Positions 42,534-51,950 of a DNA stretch of 64,000 bases are shown here, one piece after another. The stretch's first letter is position 1; each line of letters starts with the position of its first letter. The translations under genes were made by a program, and so were the position numbers. The notes beneath the pieces were generated by a model, which worked only from the letters and a program-made list of their open reading frames with translations, did not search any database and was not told the DNA's origin. This DNA comes from Limnovirga soli. Its GTDB lineage: Bacteria > Bacteroidota > Bacteroidia > Chitinophagales > Chitinophagaceae. The stretch covers positions 62,001-126,000 of the forward strand of contig NZ_WHPF01000015.1 of the NCBI RefSeq assembly GCF_013106755.1, in the 5' to 3' direction.

Positions 42534-44288
42534 TTATTGTATGGCAATTTTACCCATACGCATATCTGTTCTGGCCAGGGCCTTAATATGACTTGCGGGC
42601 AGGTATACATTATTGCCTGCCACAAAGGCAAAACGCGGCATACAAATAACTTTATCATCGTTTGTAATAACCTGTTTGCGTGTAATAGCTCCATTGGCAA
42701 GATCTAAAGACACTGCATATAAAGCTGTATTTTTAAAACTGTTATTAATAGCTTTTACCTGTTTTATACTCGTATAATCCTTTACATTGGCATTATCCGT
42801 TTTATCATTAAAAAATACAATCAGCTTATTATTATTCATAGCCGTAACTACAGATGAATAATAAGGGTAACTGCCTCCGGAGGCAAACATGCCCCCATAA
42901 TCATAGCTGAAAGAAATACCCATACCCGGGCCACTAGAACTGGTTCTTATTTGCTCCACCTGTTTTTTAGGTATATTAAATACATTATGTATTTGCCCAT
43001 CAGTAGAGGTGCTGATCACCATTAAATCGCTATTGGTAAATGTATAGGTAGAAACACTTCTGGATCTTGACATATGTGTTACCGGATCATAGTCAAAAGT
43101 TGTATAATAGGTATGTTTAAATTGATACGATTCTGCCGTAATCCAAATATCGTTGGTAGCAGGTGAATAATCTACCGATCGTATTTTATAACTATTATTA
43201 AATACAGGGTCATCCTCATCATCATCCTTTTTGCTTTTCTTATTTTTTGCCTTATCATCATCATCGTCATCCTCCAGTGGCTCATCAGGTATATTACTAA
43301 TCATATCTTTCGAAATTTCTTTCATCGAACTCTGCACCATTTTGCCACTTGCTACATCTATCTTATTAATGTAAATGCCATTCAATAATTTTTTATCACT
43401 GGCATTACTATAAAATCCGGCCAGTAAAATCTGCCCGTTGGGCAGGCTTATTATTTTGCCTCCAATGGTAAAGGTACCCTGTGTATCAAAATCAAAATCG
43501 GCTTCTTTAACACCTTTGGTATTATACTTGGCTAACAGGTATTTTTTAAATACGGGTATTTGCTTTTTTCTTTTAGTGGGCACCATTTCAAATTTTTTGG
43601 CCAGTATTAAAAACTTGCCATCAACAGTAGGTACAATATCTTCCAGCGAGTAGGTGGCAGGATCGTCTTTTATTTTAATGTTACAGCCAAGTTTCTTATT
43701 TAATTTATCATCAAATACAGTTACATCCAGTAAATTGGTAGCATTATCATGTGCCTTAACGCTGGTAATTACCATCCATCTGGTGGAGTCGGGTGTAGGC
43801 TTTACAATAAAATCAACATCATCCCTATCCGATTCCAGGTACCAGGAACCCAATTCTTTTAATTGGCCAGTTAATTCTCCCGTACTTCCATCAATTGCAG
43901 ATCCATATAAATGAAAATAATTTTCCCTTTTGTCGTAATGGCTGGCAAAAACATAAAGTGTATTTTTTAACGGCTGCATACTGTTAAAAGAAACATCTTT
44001 CAGGTCTTTCCCATAATCCTTCTCATATAATTTTGTGAAGTTCTTATCAAATTTTACCAGCTTGTAGGCCGTTTTAAGCGTTGCGCCAATTACAAAATAA
44101 CTCTTCACCCGCATTTCACCTTCCAGAAAATATACACCGCTATTATCAGCATGTATAAGATCCATATCTACCGTACTTTTCCTCATTTTGGTATCATCAC
44201 CCCAGGTAGCTGTATAATTTTGGGCAAATAGTTGAGACCCTGCAAATACAAAACACAACAACACAATTTTTTTTATCAGGTTCGGCAT
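42534..44288 (-). CDS. secreted protein of unknown function with an Asp/Lys-rich tract
   Basis: This protein of 584 residues begins at the ATG at 44288, which gives a signal peptide (MPNLIKKIVLLCFVFAGSQLFAQ); a TTG 78 bp upstream is the longest frame but adds no signal. The body is beta-rich with spaced strands (TGELTGQLKELGSWYLESDR, DGKFLILAKKFEMVPTKRK, NDIWITAESYQFKH) and could be a beta-propeller. Near the middle lies an acidic/basic tract (EPLEDDDDDDKAKNKKSKKD and onwards) that looks like a disordered linker. Similar proteins of unknown function occur in Bacteroidota. It is divergent from pyrF and a single-gene unit. Confidence 0.7.
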   Translation of the reverse strand: MPNLIKKIVLLCFVFAGSQLFAQNYTATWGDDTKMRKSTVDMDLIHADNSGVYFLEGEMRVKSYFVIGATLKTAYKLVKFDKNFTKLYEKDYGKDLKDVSFNSMQPLKNTLYVFASHYDKRENYFHLYGSAIDGSTGELTGQLKELGSWYLESDRDDVDFIVKPTPDSTRWMVITSVKAHDNATNLLDVTVFDDKLNKKLGCNIKIKDDPATYSLEDIVPTVDGKFLILAKKFEMVPTKRKKQIPVFKKYLLAKYNTKGVKEADFDFDTQGTFTIGGKIISLPNGQILLAGFYSNASDKKLLNGIYINKIDVASGKMVQSSMKEISKDMISNIPDEPLEDDDDDDKAKNKKSKKDDDEDDPVFNNSYKIRSVDYSPATNDIWITAESYQFKHTYYTTFDYDPVTHMSRSRSVSTYTFTNSDLMVISTSTDGQIHNVFNIPKKQVEQIRTSSSGPGMGISFSYDYGGMFASGGSYPYYSSVVTAMNNNKLIVFFNDKTDNANVKDYTSIKQVKAINNSFKNTALYAVSLDLANGAITRKQVITNDDKVICMPRFAFVAGNNVYLPASHIKALARTDMRMGKIAIQ

Positions 44289-44415
44289 ATAAATCTTGTT
44301 TTTTAATTCTATTCCAATTAGTTCTCCAAGGTAATATCTACCATTAAATAAAACAATTGTTATCAAAAAAATATGACCGGCGGCAAGCCATGCCCAAACA
44401 TTTTTTAAAACCAGT

Positions 44416-44423
44416 TAACTTTG
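44416..44423 (+). promoter_or_regulatory. pyrF -7 box
   Basis: TAACTTTG fits TAnnTTTG and ends only four bases before the ATG at 44428. Transcription would start at or next to the start codon, giving a leaderless or near-leaderless message. No clear -33 box was seen. Confidence 0.55.
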
Positions 44424-44427
44424 CACC

Positions 44428-45234
44428 ATGAACCGTAATCAGCTGGTAAAACAAATACAGGAAAAGCGTTCCTTTTTATGTGTAGGGTTAGATACAGATC
44501 TTACCAAAATACCCAACCACCTAAAAAATCATCCCAATGCTATAGTTGCGTTTAACAAAGCCATTATAGATGCTACCAAAGATCATTGTGTTAGTTATAA
44601 AATAAATACCGCCTTCTACGAAGCCATGGGCCTTAAAGGCTGGGCAGCCATGGAAGAAACTGTACAGTATATTCCCGATACCCATCTAAAAATTGCCGAT
44701 GCCAAACGTGGTGACATTGGCAACACTTCTTCGCAATACGCCAAAGCCTTTTTCGAAACATTACCATTTGATGCCATTACTGTAGCGCCCTATATGGGCG
44801 AGGACAGCATACGCCCTTTTTTGGAATATGAGCATAAATGGACCATTGTTTTAGGGCTAACCAGCAACAAAGGCGCTGCCGATTTTGAGTTACAATCCAC
44901 CGGCAATCAGTTGCTTTATCAAAAAGTGTTACAAACTGTTGCGCAATGGGGCAACCCCAACAACCTTATGTTTGTGGTGGGCGCTACGCAAGCAACCGAG
45001 TTAGCCATTATCAGGCAAATTATCCCCGATCATTTTTTACTGGTACCGGGTGTTGGTTTTCAGGGCGGCAGCCTGGAAGAAGTAAGCAAATATGGTTTAA
45101 ACCAGCAATGCGGCCTGCTTGTAAATGCCAGCAGGGCTATTATTTATGCCAGCTCTGGCGAAAATTTTGCCACCGAAGCCAAAGAAATTGCGCAACAATA
45201 TCAAACCGAAATGGGCCAATACCTGCCTATGTAA
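44428..45234 (+). CDS. pyrF: orotidine 5'-phosphate decarboxylase
   Basis: This 268-residue enzyme decarboxylates OMP to UMP, the last step of de novo pyrimidine synthesis. [14 protein letters not shown] opens the barrel and binds the substrate. The catalytic motif is [17 protein letters not shown] with Lys93, in the form typical of the type 2 (mycobacterial/myxococcal) OMPDC subfamily. [24 protein letters not shown] and [16 protein letters not shown] complete the phosphate site. Length is normal for this subfamily. It is cytosolic and read alone. A -7 box sits directly in front of the start codon. Confidence 0.95.
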   Translation: MNRNQLVKQIQEKRSFLCVGLDTDLTKIPNHLKNHPNAIVAFNKAIIDATKDHCVSYKINTAFYEAMGLKGWAAMEETVQYIPDTHLKIADAKRGDIGNTSSQYAKAFFETLPFDAITVAPYMGEDSIRPFLEYEHKWTIVLGLTSNKGAADFELQSTGNQLLYQKVLQTVAQWGNPNNLMFVVGATQATELAIIRQIIPDHFLLVPGVGFQGGSLEEVSKYGLNQQCGLLVNASRAIIYASSGENFATEAKEIAQQYQTEMGQYLPM

Positions 45235-45268
45235 GTATATGATTGACCCAACTTAGGTACAACAATAT

Positions 45269-45295
45269 GGCTTTGCTTGCGTCGCACTCTTGTGC
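45269..45295 (+). repeat. family 1 repeat, subtype A
   Basis: GGCTTTGCTTGCGTCGCACT then CTTGTGC, one change from the consensus (TTTG for TTTA), between convergent pyrF and SGNH genes. Confidence 0.88.
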
Positions 45296-45337
45296 GTTCT
45301 GCACTTTATGGTGCTAATCATACAATTGCTATCCTTA

Positions 45338-45961
45338 TCACTGTTTAATAATTGCTGCTATCCTATCCGCTACTTCGGCTGCCCAGTAGGCATAAGTTTT
45401 ACCTGAATAATGCAGGCCATCTGCTGCCAGGAAACTACTATCGCCCTCTATGGCCCGGCTATGCTGGGTTATGTTAATATAATGTACCCCATATTGTTTG
45501 GCAATAGCAGCATTATGGGCGTTAAACGCATCTATTTCTTTACTAATATTTGGTTTTTTAAGTTGTTGGGCAAATGGAGTAACCCCCCAGTCTGGTATAG
45601 AAAGTACCAGCACCCGTTCTGTTTTTACTGCTGCAAAATGTATGGCCTTATGCAACAAAAACTCAACATCCTGTTTATATTCCTTAACCGGCAAACCCCG
45701 GTATTGGTTGTTTACACCAATAAGCAGGGTTACAAAATCATATTGGTCATTCAGTTTTGTATGCAAAATTTGTTCGGCCAGTTCAAAAGTGGTAAAACCG
45801 GTTTGGGCAATTATTTCAGGTGCATAAAAATGCAGCCCCTTTTGCCGCAGTAACTGAATGGCCTGGTAAGGAAAGCTTTGATGCAATGGTACTGCTTCGC
45901 CAATGGTATAGGAATCGCCCAATGCAAGCAGGCTAAAATGGTGTTTGGTCATATGCAACAT
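45338..45961 (-). CDS. SGNH/GDSL hydrolase
   Basis: This 207-residue protein is a cytosolic GDSL-type esterase by sequence. Block I is FSLLALGDSYTIGEAVP with the catalytic Ser, block III is TLLIGVNNQYRG and block V is FLAADGLHYSGKTYAYWA with the Asp and His. ATGs at 45961 and 45952 are both possible starts; the difference is three residues. Members hydrolyse esters of lipids or sugars; the substrate is not known. The gene lies 25 bp downstream of the YCII-like gene, so the two may be cotranscribed. Confidence 0.88.
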   Translation of the reverse strand: MLHMTKHHFSLLALGDSYTIGEAVPLHQSFPYQAIQLLRQKGLHFYAPEIIAQTGFTTFELAEQILHTKLNDQYDFVTLLIGVNNQYRGLPVKEYKQDVEFLLHKAIHFAAVKTERVLVLSIPDWGVTPFAQQLKKPNISKEIDAFNAHNAAIAKQYGVHYINITQHSRAIEGDSSFLAADGLHYSGKTYAYWAAEVADRIAAIIKQ

Positions 45962-45986
45962 TTAATGGGGCTAATGAATTGATGAT

Positions 45987-46379
45987 TTATTGAAACAGGC
46001 AATTTTTTCCCGTCATCCATGGGTGAATTTCGGCAGCTAACCGGCCGGCTTCAATGGCTGGGTCAGTTTGCATTAGTTTTTCGCATTCTTCTTTGGAGGC
46101 GCATTTCATTATAAAAATGCCCCGCCAATCGGTATCATCCAAAAAAGGACCAGCTATCAGCATTTTGCCTTCTTTAACCAAACGGGTAATATTGGCCATA
46201 TGTCCATCCTGAATTTTTGCAGCAGTTACTGAATCCTGCGTACGGTTATTCCCCTTTACCAACATTACAAAATACAACTGAATAGGCTCAAATGGTTTTG
46301 CCTGTTGAGTAGTATCTTTTGTTTGGGCAAACAGGCTGGCCGGTATACACCATAAAATGAACAGGATTGTTTTTTGCAT
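45987..46379 (-). CDS. secreted YCII-related protein
   Basis: This 130-residue protein has a signal peptide (MQKTILFILWCIPASLFAQ) and a YCII-like ferredoxin-fold domain: QLYFVMLVKGNNR, KIQDGHMANITRLVKEGKMLIAGPFLDDTDWRGIF and CASKEECEKLMQTDPAIEAGRL. His at HMANI and Asp at the DDTDWRG turn are the residues conserved in the family. Most YCII proteins are cytosolic, so export is a mild peculiarity. Members such as TftG are dehalogenase-like; the function here is open. Confidence 0.85.
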   Translation of the reverse strand: MQKTILFILWCIPASLFAQTKDTTQQAKPFEPIQLYFVMLVKGNNRTQDSVTAAKIQDGHMANITRLVKEGKMLIAGPFLDDTDWRGIFIMKCASKEECEKLMQTDPAIEAGRLAAEIHPWMTGKNCLFQ

Positions 46380-46506
46380 ATGATGACTTTTAGTTCAAAT
46401 AAAAATACAACAAAACATTGGTGGTTGCCGGCAGACTTATAATTTTGCGAACATGTGTTAGGAACGTATACTTCATCATGCTGGCATTGCTGCCAGTATT
46501 GTTGCA

Positions 46507-46532
46507 GCACAAGAGTGCGACGCAAGTAAAGC
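46507..46532 (-). repeat. family 1 repeat, subtype A
   Basis: Reverse copy, GCACAAGAGTGCGACGCAAG then TAAAGC, between two divergent genes. Confidence 0.92.
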
Positions 46533-46621
46533 CCCCAAATGGCTATATTGCCCGGCTCAAAAAAATAACGAGCTGCCTGTACCGTTCTTAAACGCAATTA
46601 ACACTTTAATACACTTTTGCT

Positions 46622-47806
46622 ATGGCTGCCAGAACAGATTTATTTCAATCGCCAGACTATTACCTGCTGGATGAATTGCTTACCGAAGAGCATTTAATGA
46701 TTAGAGATGCAGTACGTAATTATGTGAAGAAAGAAATTTCGCCCATTATAGAAGACTATGCACAACGTGCCGAGTTTCCGCAACATATTGTACGCCAAAT
46801 GGGTGAATTGGGATGCTTTGGACCAACAGTGCCTGCAGAATATGGCGGCGGCGGGCTAGATTATATTAGCTATGGATTAATGATGCAGGAGCTGGAACGT
46901 GGCGATAGTGGTGTACGCTCCACCGCTAGTGTACAAGGCTCATTGGTAATGTACCCAATTTATGCCTATGGCAATGAAGCCCAACGTCATAAATATTTAC
47001 CCAAACTGGCCAGCGGCGAATGGCTGGGCTGTTTTGGACTAACCGAGCCAAACCACGGCAGCGACCCCAGCAGTATGCTTACCAATATTAAAGATGCCGG
47101 TGACCATGTTATATTAAATGGTGCAAAAATGTGGATTAGCAACGCACCATTTGCTCAGGTAGCCGTGGTGTGGGCCAAAGACGAGGCTGGTATTGTACGC
47201 GGTGTTATTGTTGAAAGAGGCATGGAAGGATTTTCAACCCCTACCACACATGGTAAATGGAGCTTGCGTGCCAGCGCCACAGGTGAGCTGGTTTTTGACA
47301 ATGTAAAAGTGCCAAAAGAAAATATTTTGCCCAATGTACAAGGCTTAAAAGGCCCATTGGGTTGTTTATCAAAAGCCCGTTATGGCATTGCCTGGGGTAC
47401 CCTGGGTGCTGCTATGGATTGCTACGATACCGCATTGCGGTATAGCCAGGAGCGTTATCAATTTGGAAGGGCAATTGGCGGTTTTCAGCTACAGCAGAAA
47501 AAACTGGCGGAAATGATTACCGAAATTACCAAAGGCCAGTTATTGGTATGGCGCCTGGGTGTATTAATGAGCGAAGGCAGGGCTACCCCTGCACAGGTTA
47601 GTATGGCAAAAAGAAATAGTTGCGAAATTGCCACCAATATTGCCCGCGATGCACGACAGATGTTAGGTGGCATGGGCATAACCGGCGAATATAGCATTAT
47701 GCGCCATATGATGAACCTGGAAAGTGTAATTACCTACGAAGGCACACACGATATTCACCTGTTGATTACAGGTATGGATATTACCGGTTTGAATGCGTTT
47801 AAATAA
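46622..47806 (+). CDS. gcdH: glutaryl-CoA dehydrogenase (acyl-CoA dehydrogenase family)
   Basis: This 394-residue flavoprotein oxidises and decarboxylates glutaryl-CoA to crotonyl-CoA in lysine and tryptophan breakdown. SGVRSTASVQGSLVMYPIYA and LGCFGLTEPNHGSDPSSM are closely like known glutaryl-CoA dehydrogenases. YEGTHDIHLLITG near the C-terminus contains the catalytic base Glu in its YEGT setting. QFGRAIGGFQLQQKKLAEM and ARQMLGGMGITGEYSIMRHM bind FAD. The length is normal. No other lysine catabolism gene is nearby. Confidence 0.9.
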   Translation: MAARTDLFQSPDYYLLDELLTEEHLMIRDAVRNYVKKEISPIIEDYAQRAEFPQHIVRQMGELGCFGPTVPAEYGGGGLDYISYGLMMQELERGDSGVRSTASVQGSLVMYPIYAYGNEAQRHKYLPKLASGEWLGCFGLTEPNHGSDPSSMLTNIKDAGDHVILNGAKMWISNAPFAQVAVVWAKDEAGIVRGVIVERGMEGFSTPTTHGKWSLRASATGELVFDNVKVPKENILPNVQGLKGPLGCLSKARYGIAWGTLGAAMDCYDTALRYSQERYQFGRAIGGFQLQQKKLAEMITEITKGQLLVWRLGVLMSEGRATPAQVSMAKRNSCEIATNIARDARQMLGGMGITGEYSIMRHMMNLESVITYEGTHDIHLLITGMDITGLNAFK

Positions 47807-47845
47807 TGAACTTGCTATTATTTGCCAGGCTAAAAAGCTATCACC

Positions 47846-47872
47846 GGCTTTACTTGCGTCGCACACTTGTAC
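47846..47872 (+). repeat. family 1 repeat, subtype A
   Basis: GGCTTTACTTGCGTCGCACA then CTTGTAC, between gcdH and aroK. Confidence 0.92.
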
Positions 47873-47943
47873 TGTTGATAACATTATTAGGCAAAAAAAA
47901 ATTGTGATTATTCATTAAAATAAATTGTTTAAAATTTCCCTAA

Positions 47944-48489
47944 TTGAACAAAGGCACATCAAATAATTCTATAGACAACACATCCACACATTCCCGTATT
48001 TTCTTAATTGGCATGATGGGAACAGGGAAAAGTTTTTGGTGTAAGAAATTAGCCAAAAAGATAAAATGTGGTGCCTACGATCTTGATTTTTTGGTGGAAA
48101 CCATGGAAGAAAAAACCATTGCAGAAATTTTTGCCGAAGATGGTGAAGCCTACTTTAGAAAAGCAGAAACAAAAATGTTACACAACTTTATCCAAAAGAA
48201 AAGCTTTGTACTTGCCACCGGTGGTGGCACCCCCTGCTTTAATGATAATATGCAATGGATGAATGCACATGGTGTTACCATTTGGATTGATGAACCTATC
48301 CCTATTTTGGTACAACGCCTGCAGGCTGAAAAAGAACACCGCCCATTAATAGCCAGCCTTTCAGATGATGCACTCGAGACATTTCTTACCAAAAAACTGG
48401 AAGAAAGAAAACCTTTCTATGCGCAGGCTACCTATCATTTTAAAGGGCCTGATATTTCAGAACGTAGCTTTACAAACATAATAGCATAA
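47944..48489 (+). CDS. aroK: shikimate kinase with TTG start
   Basis: This 181-residue kinase phosphorylates shikimate for aromatic amino acid synthesis. The P-loop is GMMGTGKS (residues 23-30). YDLDFLVETMEEKTIAEIF corresponds to the DxD and shikimate-binding region, FRKAE to the conserved FR-x-x-E, and FVLATGGGTPC to the Walker B-like GGG. EHRPLI is the adenine-binding lid. An in-frame TAA directly precedes the TTG at 47944 and no ATG or GTG occurs before the P-loop, so TTG is the probable start. The next gene begins one base after its stop. Confidence 0.93.
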   Translation: MNKGTSNNSIDNTSTHSRIFLIGMMGTGKSFWCKKLAKKIKCGAYDLDFLVETMEEKTIAEIFAEDGEAYFRKAETKMLHNFIQKKSFVLATGGGTPCFNDNMQWMNAHGVTIWIDEPIPILVQRLQAEKEHRPLIASLSDDALETFLTKKLEERKPFYAQATYHFKGPDISERSFTNIIA

Positions 48490-48490
48490 T

Positions 48491-48883
48491 ATGAACCGAT
48501 CTTTTATAATAATTGCGGCCCTGTTGGGTGCCTGCACAGTGGCTTTAGGCGCTTTTGGAGCACATGCCCTTAAAGACAAACTAACAGAATATACTACAGG
48601 CATTTACGAAACTGCAGTAAAATATCAGTTTTATCATGTATTTGCTTTATTGGCCACCGGCATGTTAATGCAGTATTTTTCAAATAGCTGGATGTTATGG
48701 AGTGGCCGGTTATTTATAATAGGTATGCTGATTTTTTGTGGCTCGCTATACCTGCTTACCTATTTTTTAATTAATGGCAATGAAAGTATGAAATGGCTGG
48801 GGGCTATTACCCCAATTGGTGGCCTTTGCTTTATTGCAGGCTGGGTCTGTATGGCCATAGGTATCATAAAAACACCGGCTTAA
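48491..48883 (+). CDS. DUF423 membrane protein
   Basis: This small membrane protein of 130 residues has four helices and the DUF423 features: LLGACTVALGAFGAHALKD, ETAVKYQFYHVFALLATGML, GRLFIIGMLIFCGSLYLLTYF and AITPIGGLCFIAGWVCMAIG. Relatives include E. coli YgdD; the function is unknown. It is coupled to aroK, with one base between stop and start. Confidence 0.92.
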   Translation: MNRSFIIIAALLGACTVALGAFGAHALKDKLTEYTTGIYETAVKYQFYHVFALLATGMLMQYFSNSWMLWSGRLFIIGMLIFCGSLYLLTYFLINGNESMKWLGAITPIGGLCFIAGWVCMAIGIIKTPA

Positions 48884-49156
48884 AGCCTGCTTGCCTTATT
48901 TTCAGGCCCAGGTAATTGTATTGAATCAATGCATTCTTTTCTTCACTTTTTCCGGGCATTTATTTACCTACCCTAAAACACAACTGTTTTTTTGCAGATA
49001 GTGTGCACCTATTTATTGCAACAAGGTTATTCTATTTAACCAATCTATGTTTTAGTTATACCTAAGGTGCTATTCACCAGACTACACCCATCAATATTTG
49101 CATTTCTGTAACCTTTACACTGTTACTTTCGTTGCACTCATCTAATAAAACACCAT

Positions 49157-51691
49157 ATGGCTTTATTTTTACGCACTGCTTGTTGTTTACTTTTTTGCGC
49201 CTTGTCTGTCAACGTTTTTGCGGGCAGGGTATTTGGTAAAATTACTGATGAGAATGGCAATAGCCTGGCCTATGCTTCACTCTTAATAAAGGGCACCAGC
49301 AAAGGCACCACTGCCAACAATGAAGGTGCTTATTTTTTACAATTATCAAAAGGAGAATATACCATTGTTTGCCAATATATTGGCTTTGCAAGAATGGAAA
49401 AAACCATTGTAGTTAGCGAGGCAGATTTGCAGCTAAACTTTGTACTATCTGCCCAACAAACTACCATGAAAGAAGTAATTGTAAAAAGTGGCGGCGAAGA
49501 CCCAGCATATGAAATTATTCGCAATGCCATTAAAAAGAAACCAACCTATAGAGATCCGCTGGATTCCTTTACCTGCGAAGCTTATATAAAAACCCTAATT
49601 AAAACCCGCAAACTGCCCAAACGCTTTATGGGGCAAAAAATAGAAGACAAAGACAAAAAGGAAAGTGGTCTTGATTCTGCGGGGAAAGGCATCTTATTTT
49701 TGTCTGAATCCATTACCAAAATAGCTTATAAAAAACCCGACCAAACTAAACTGGAAGTTGTATCAGGCAGGGAAAGTGGTTCAAATGGTTTTGGCTTTAA
49801 TTTTCCATCGTTTATTAATTTTTATAAAGAAAATGTAAACGTTTTAACGGCGCAATTTAGTCCGCGTGGCTATGTATCACCCATTGCCGATGCTGCCATG
49901 AATTATTACAGGTTTAAATACCTGGGTACTTTTTATGAAGATGGCCTGGCCATCAATAAAATTGAAGTTATTCCACGCCGCAAATTTGAACCACTTTTTT
50001 CGGGAACGATTAATATTACTGAGGGCGACTGGCGCATATATAGCCTGGATTTGCAGTTAACCAAAACTGCCCAATTAGAAATACTGGACACCTTAAACAT
50101 TAAACAAATTCATGTACCCGTAGGCAATGATATTTGGCGAACAAAAGATCAGGTAGTCTATTTTACATTTAACCAATTGGGGGTTGATGCGGTAGGTACT
50201 TTTTTAAATGTGTATAATAAGTATGAGCTTACCCCACAGTTTACCAAAAAGTATTTTAATAAGGTGCTGGTAAAATATGACACAGCCGTTAATAAAAAAA
50301 CAAAAGCGTATTGGGATTCTATAAGGCCGGTACAATTGGAACCTGAAGAAGCGAAAGATTACGCCACAAAAGACAGTATTTACCAGTTAAAAAAAGATTC
50401 CGCCTTTTCAAAAACCTATATTGACTCTATGCGCAAAGCACAGGGTACCATTAAAGTTGGCAAAATTTTATGGACAGGTTATACCCGCAGTAATTACCAC
50501 CCCAAAAAACCTGTTAGTTTTACCTGGGAGCCCCTATTAAAAAACCTGCAATATAATACAGCAGAAGGACTGGTTATAAATGTAGCAGGCACCATTCAGC
50601 AAAGGGTGTTGGCAACCAGGCAACAAATTGCTTTTACCCCACATATACGTTACGGGTTAAGCAATTCGCATTTAAATGCCTGGGCCACATTGGCGTTTAA
50701 TGGCCGAAGTGTGCAAACAGATGAGGAAGCTTCCAATAGCAGAAACAGCTTTTTAATTGAAGGTGGTAAAAGAGTATCACAATTCAATAACAGCAATCCA
50801 ATCAGCCCCTTACTAAACAGCGTTTACACCTTATTTGGCAGGGAAAATTATATGAAAACCTATGAAAATAATTTTGCCTCATTCACCTTTAAAAAACGTT
50901 TCGATAACGATATTCGGCTAAATGCCAGTTTATTATACGAAGACCGCATTCCTCTTGCTAATACTACGGATTATTCATTTTCAAAAAACAACAAGGTATT
51001 TACTCCAAATTACCCTTTTGAAAAACTGAATGCGCCCTTTATACCTCATCAGGCAGTTATAGCTACGATGCAACTTCAATATCAGCCGGGGCAACGGTAT
51101 ATGCAATTCCCCAAAAACCGTATTCCACTGGGTTCTAAATACCCAACATTTGCATTAGAATACCAGAAAGGTATTAACGGTTTGCTGGGCAGTGATGCCG
51201 ACTTTGACAAATGGAAATTTTCCTTTTGGGATGACATGAATTTTAAACTGAAAGGCAAACTTAGTTACCGCATTAGCATGGGTGGATTTCTGAATAACAA
51301 ACAGGTATTTATACAGGATTACCAGCATTTCAACGGCAACCAGTTACTGCTGGCAAGTGAGTACCTAAATAGCTTTCAGCTGGCGCCCTATTATGCCAAT
51401 AGTACCACCGCTTCATTTTATGCAACTGCTAACATTGAACATCATTTTAATGGATTATTTACCAATAAAATTCCCTTGTTCCGTCGTTTAAACTGGAATC
51501 TTGTGGCTGGTGCCAATGCATTTTATGTAAACAGCAGTAATAATTATGTAGAAGTTTTTGGCGGCATTGAAAATATTTTAAAAGTCTTCAGGGTAGATGT
51601 GGTTTCTTCTTATTTAAATGGCAAAAACGGACAAGTAGGTATTCGCATTGGTTTGGGTGGATTATTGGGCAGTGCTATCCGCTTTAATTAA
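49157..51691 (+). CDS. outer-membrane DUF5686/carboxypeptidase-like domain protein
   Basis: This 844-residue protein has a signal peptide (LRTACCLLFCALSVNVFAG), an N-terminal CarboxypepD_reg-like domain (GRVFGKITDENGNSLAYASL, TANNEGAYFLQLSKGEYTI) and then the DUF5686 region (AYEIIRNAIKKKPTYRDPLD, AYIKTLIKTRKLPKRFMG). The C-terminal half alternates aromatic and polar residues in strands, as in a beta-barrel, and ends IRIGLGGLLGSAIRFN. It is expected in the outer membrane. It is not a TonB-dependent receptor, as no plug domain is seen. Function is unknown; the family is widespread in Bacteroidota. The start at 49157 is 273 bp after the previous gene. Confidence 0.87.
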   Translation: MALFLRTACCLLFCALSVNVFAGRVFGKITDENGNSLAYASLLIKGTSKGTTANNEGAYFLQLSKGEYTIVCQYIGFARMEKTIVVSEADLQLNFVLSAQQTTMKEVIVKSGGEDPAYEIIRNAIKKKPTYRDPLDSFTCEAYIKTLIKTRKLPKRFMGQKIEDKDKKESGLDSAGKGILFLSESITKIAYKKPDQTKLEVVSGRESGSNGFGFNFPSFINFYKENVNVLTAQFSPRGYVSPIADAAMNYYRFKYLGTFYEDGLAINKIEVIPRRKFEPLFSGTINITEGDWRIYSLDLQLTKTAQLEILDTLNIKQIHVPVGNDIWRTKDQVVYFTFNQLGVDAVGTFLNVYNKYELTPQFTKKYFNKVLVKYDTAVNKKTKAYWDSIRPVQLEPEEAKDYATKDSIYQLKKDSAFSKTYIDSMRKAQGTIKVGKILWTGYTRSNYHPKKPVSFTWEPLLKNLQYNTAEGLVINVAGTIQQRVLATRQQIAFTPHIRYGLSNSHLNAWATLAFNGRSVQTDEEASNSRNSFLIEGGKRVSQFNNSNPISPLLNSVYTLFGRENYMKTYENNFASFTFKKRFDNDIRLNASLLYEDRIPLANTTDYSFSKNNKVFTPNYPFEKLNAPFIPHQAVIATMQLQYQPGQRYMQFPKNRIPLGSKYPTFALEYQKGINGLLGSDADFDKWKFSFWDDMNFKLKGKLSYRISMGGFLNNKQVFIQDYQHFNGNQLLLASEYLNSFQLAPYYANSTTASFYATANIEHHFNGLFTNKIPLFRRLNWNLVAGANAFYVNSSNNYVEVFGGIENILKVFRVDVVSSYLNGKNGQVGIRIGLGGLLGSAIRFN

Positions 51692-51737
51692 ACATGTATA
51701 AACTGCAATAATTGACCCTGCTAAAAGCCAGTGGCAA

Positions 51738-51859
51738 CGTTACTTGCGTCGCACACTTCAGGGTTCCTCATTCATGGCAGCAATACTAAATAGTTAAGCT
51801 TTTATAAAATCATTGCTCAATAAGGTGCATCCGTACAAGAGTGCGACGCAAGTAAAGCC
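51738..51859. repeat. family 1 inverted pair (B/A)
   Basis: The forward subtype B copy 51738-51781 (GTTACTTGCGTCGCACACTT, then CAGGGTTCCTC) faces the reverse subtype A copy 51832-51859 (CCGTACAAGAGTGCGACGCA, then AGTAAAGC), about 50 bp apart. Confidence 0.9.
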
Positions 51860-51911
51860 TCATATCTGATTTAAAGCCTGGCTAATAAAATAAATTTTGT
51901 TATAGATACAT

Positions 51912-51947
51912 AAATTACCGGCAGCGCAAATGCACTACCGGTAATTT
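51912..51947 (-). terminator. hairpin after the DUF1028 gene
   Basis: A ten-base-pair stem AAATTACCGG/CCGGTAATTT encloses a 16-base loop, four bases past the stop codon at 51951. Confidence 0.75.
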
Positions 51948-51950
51948 AAC

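Noticed and set aside
46265-46597. 110-codon minus-strand frame
   Set aside because: It runs through a family 1 repeat and overlaps the YCII-like gene in another frame, with no recognisable signal or domain.
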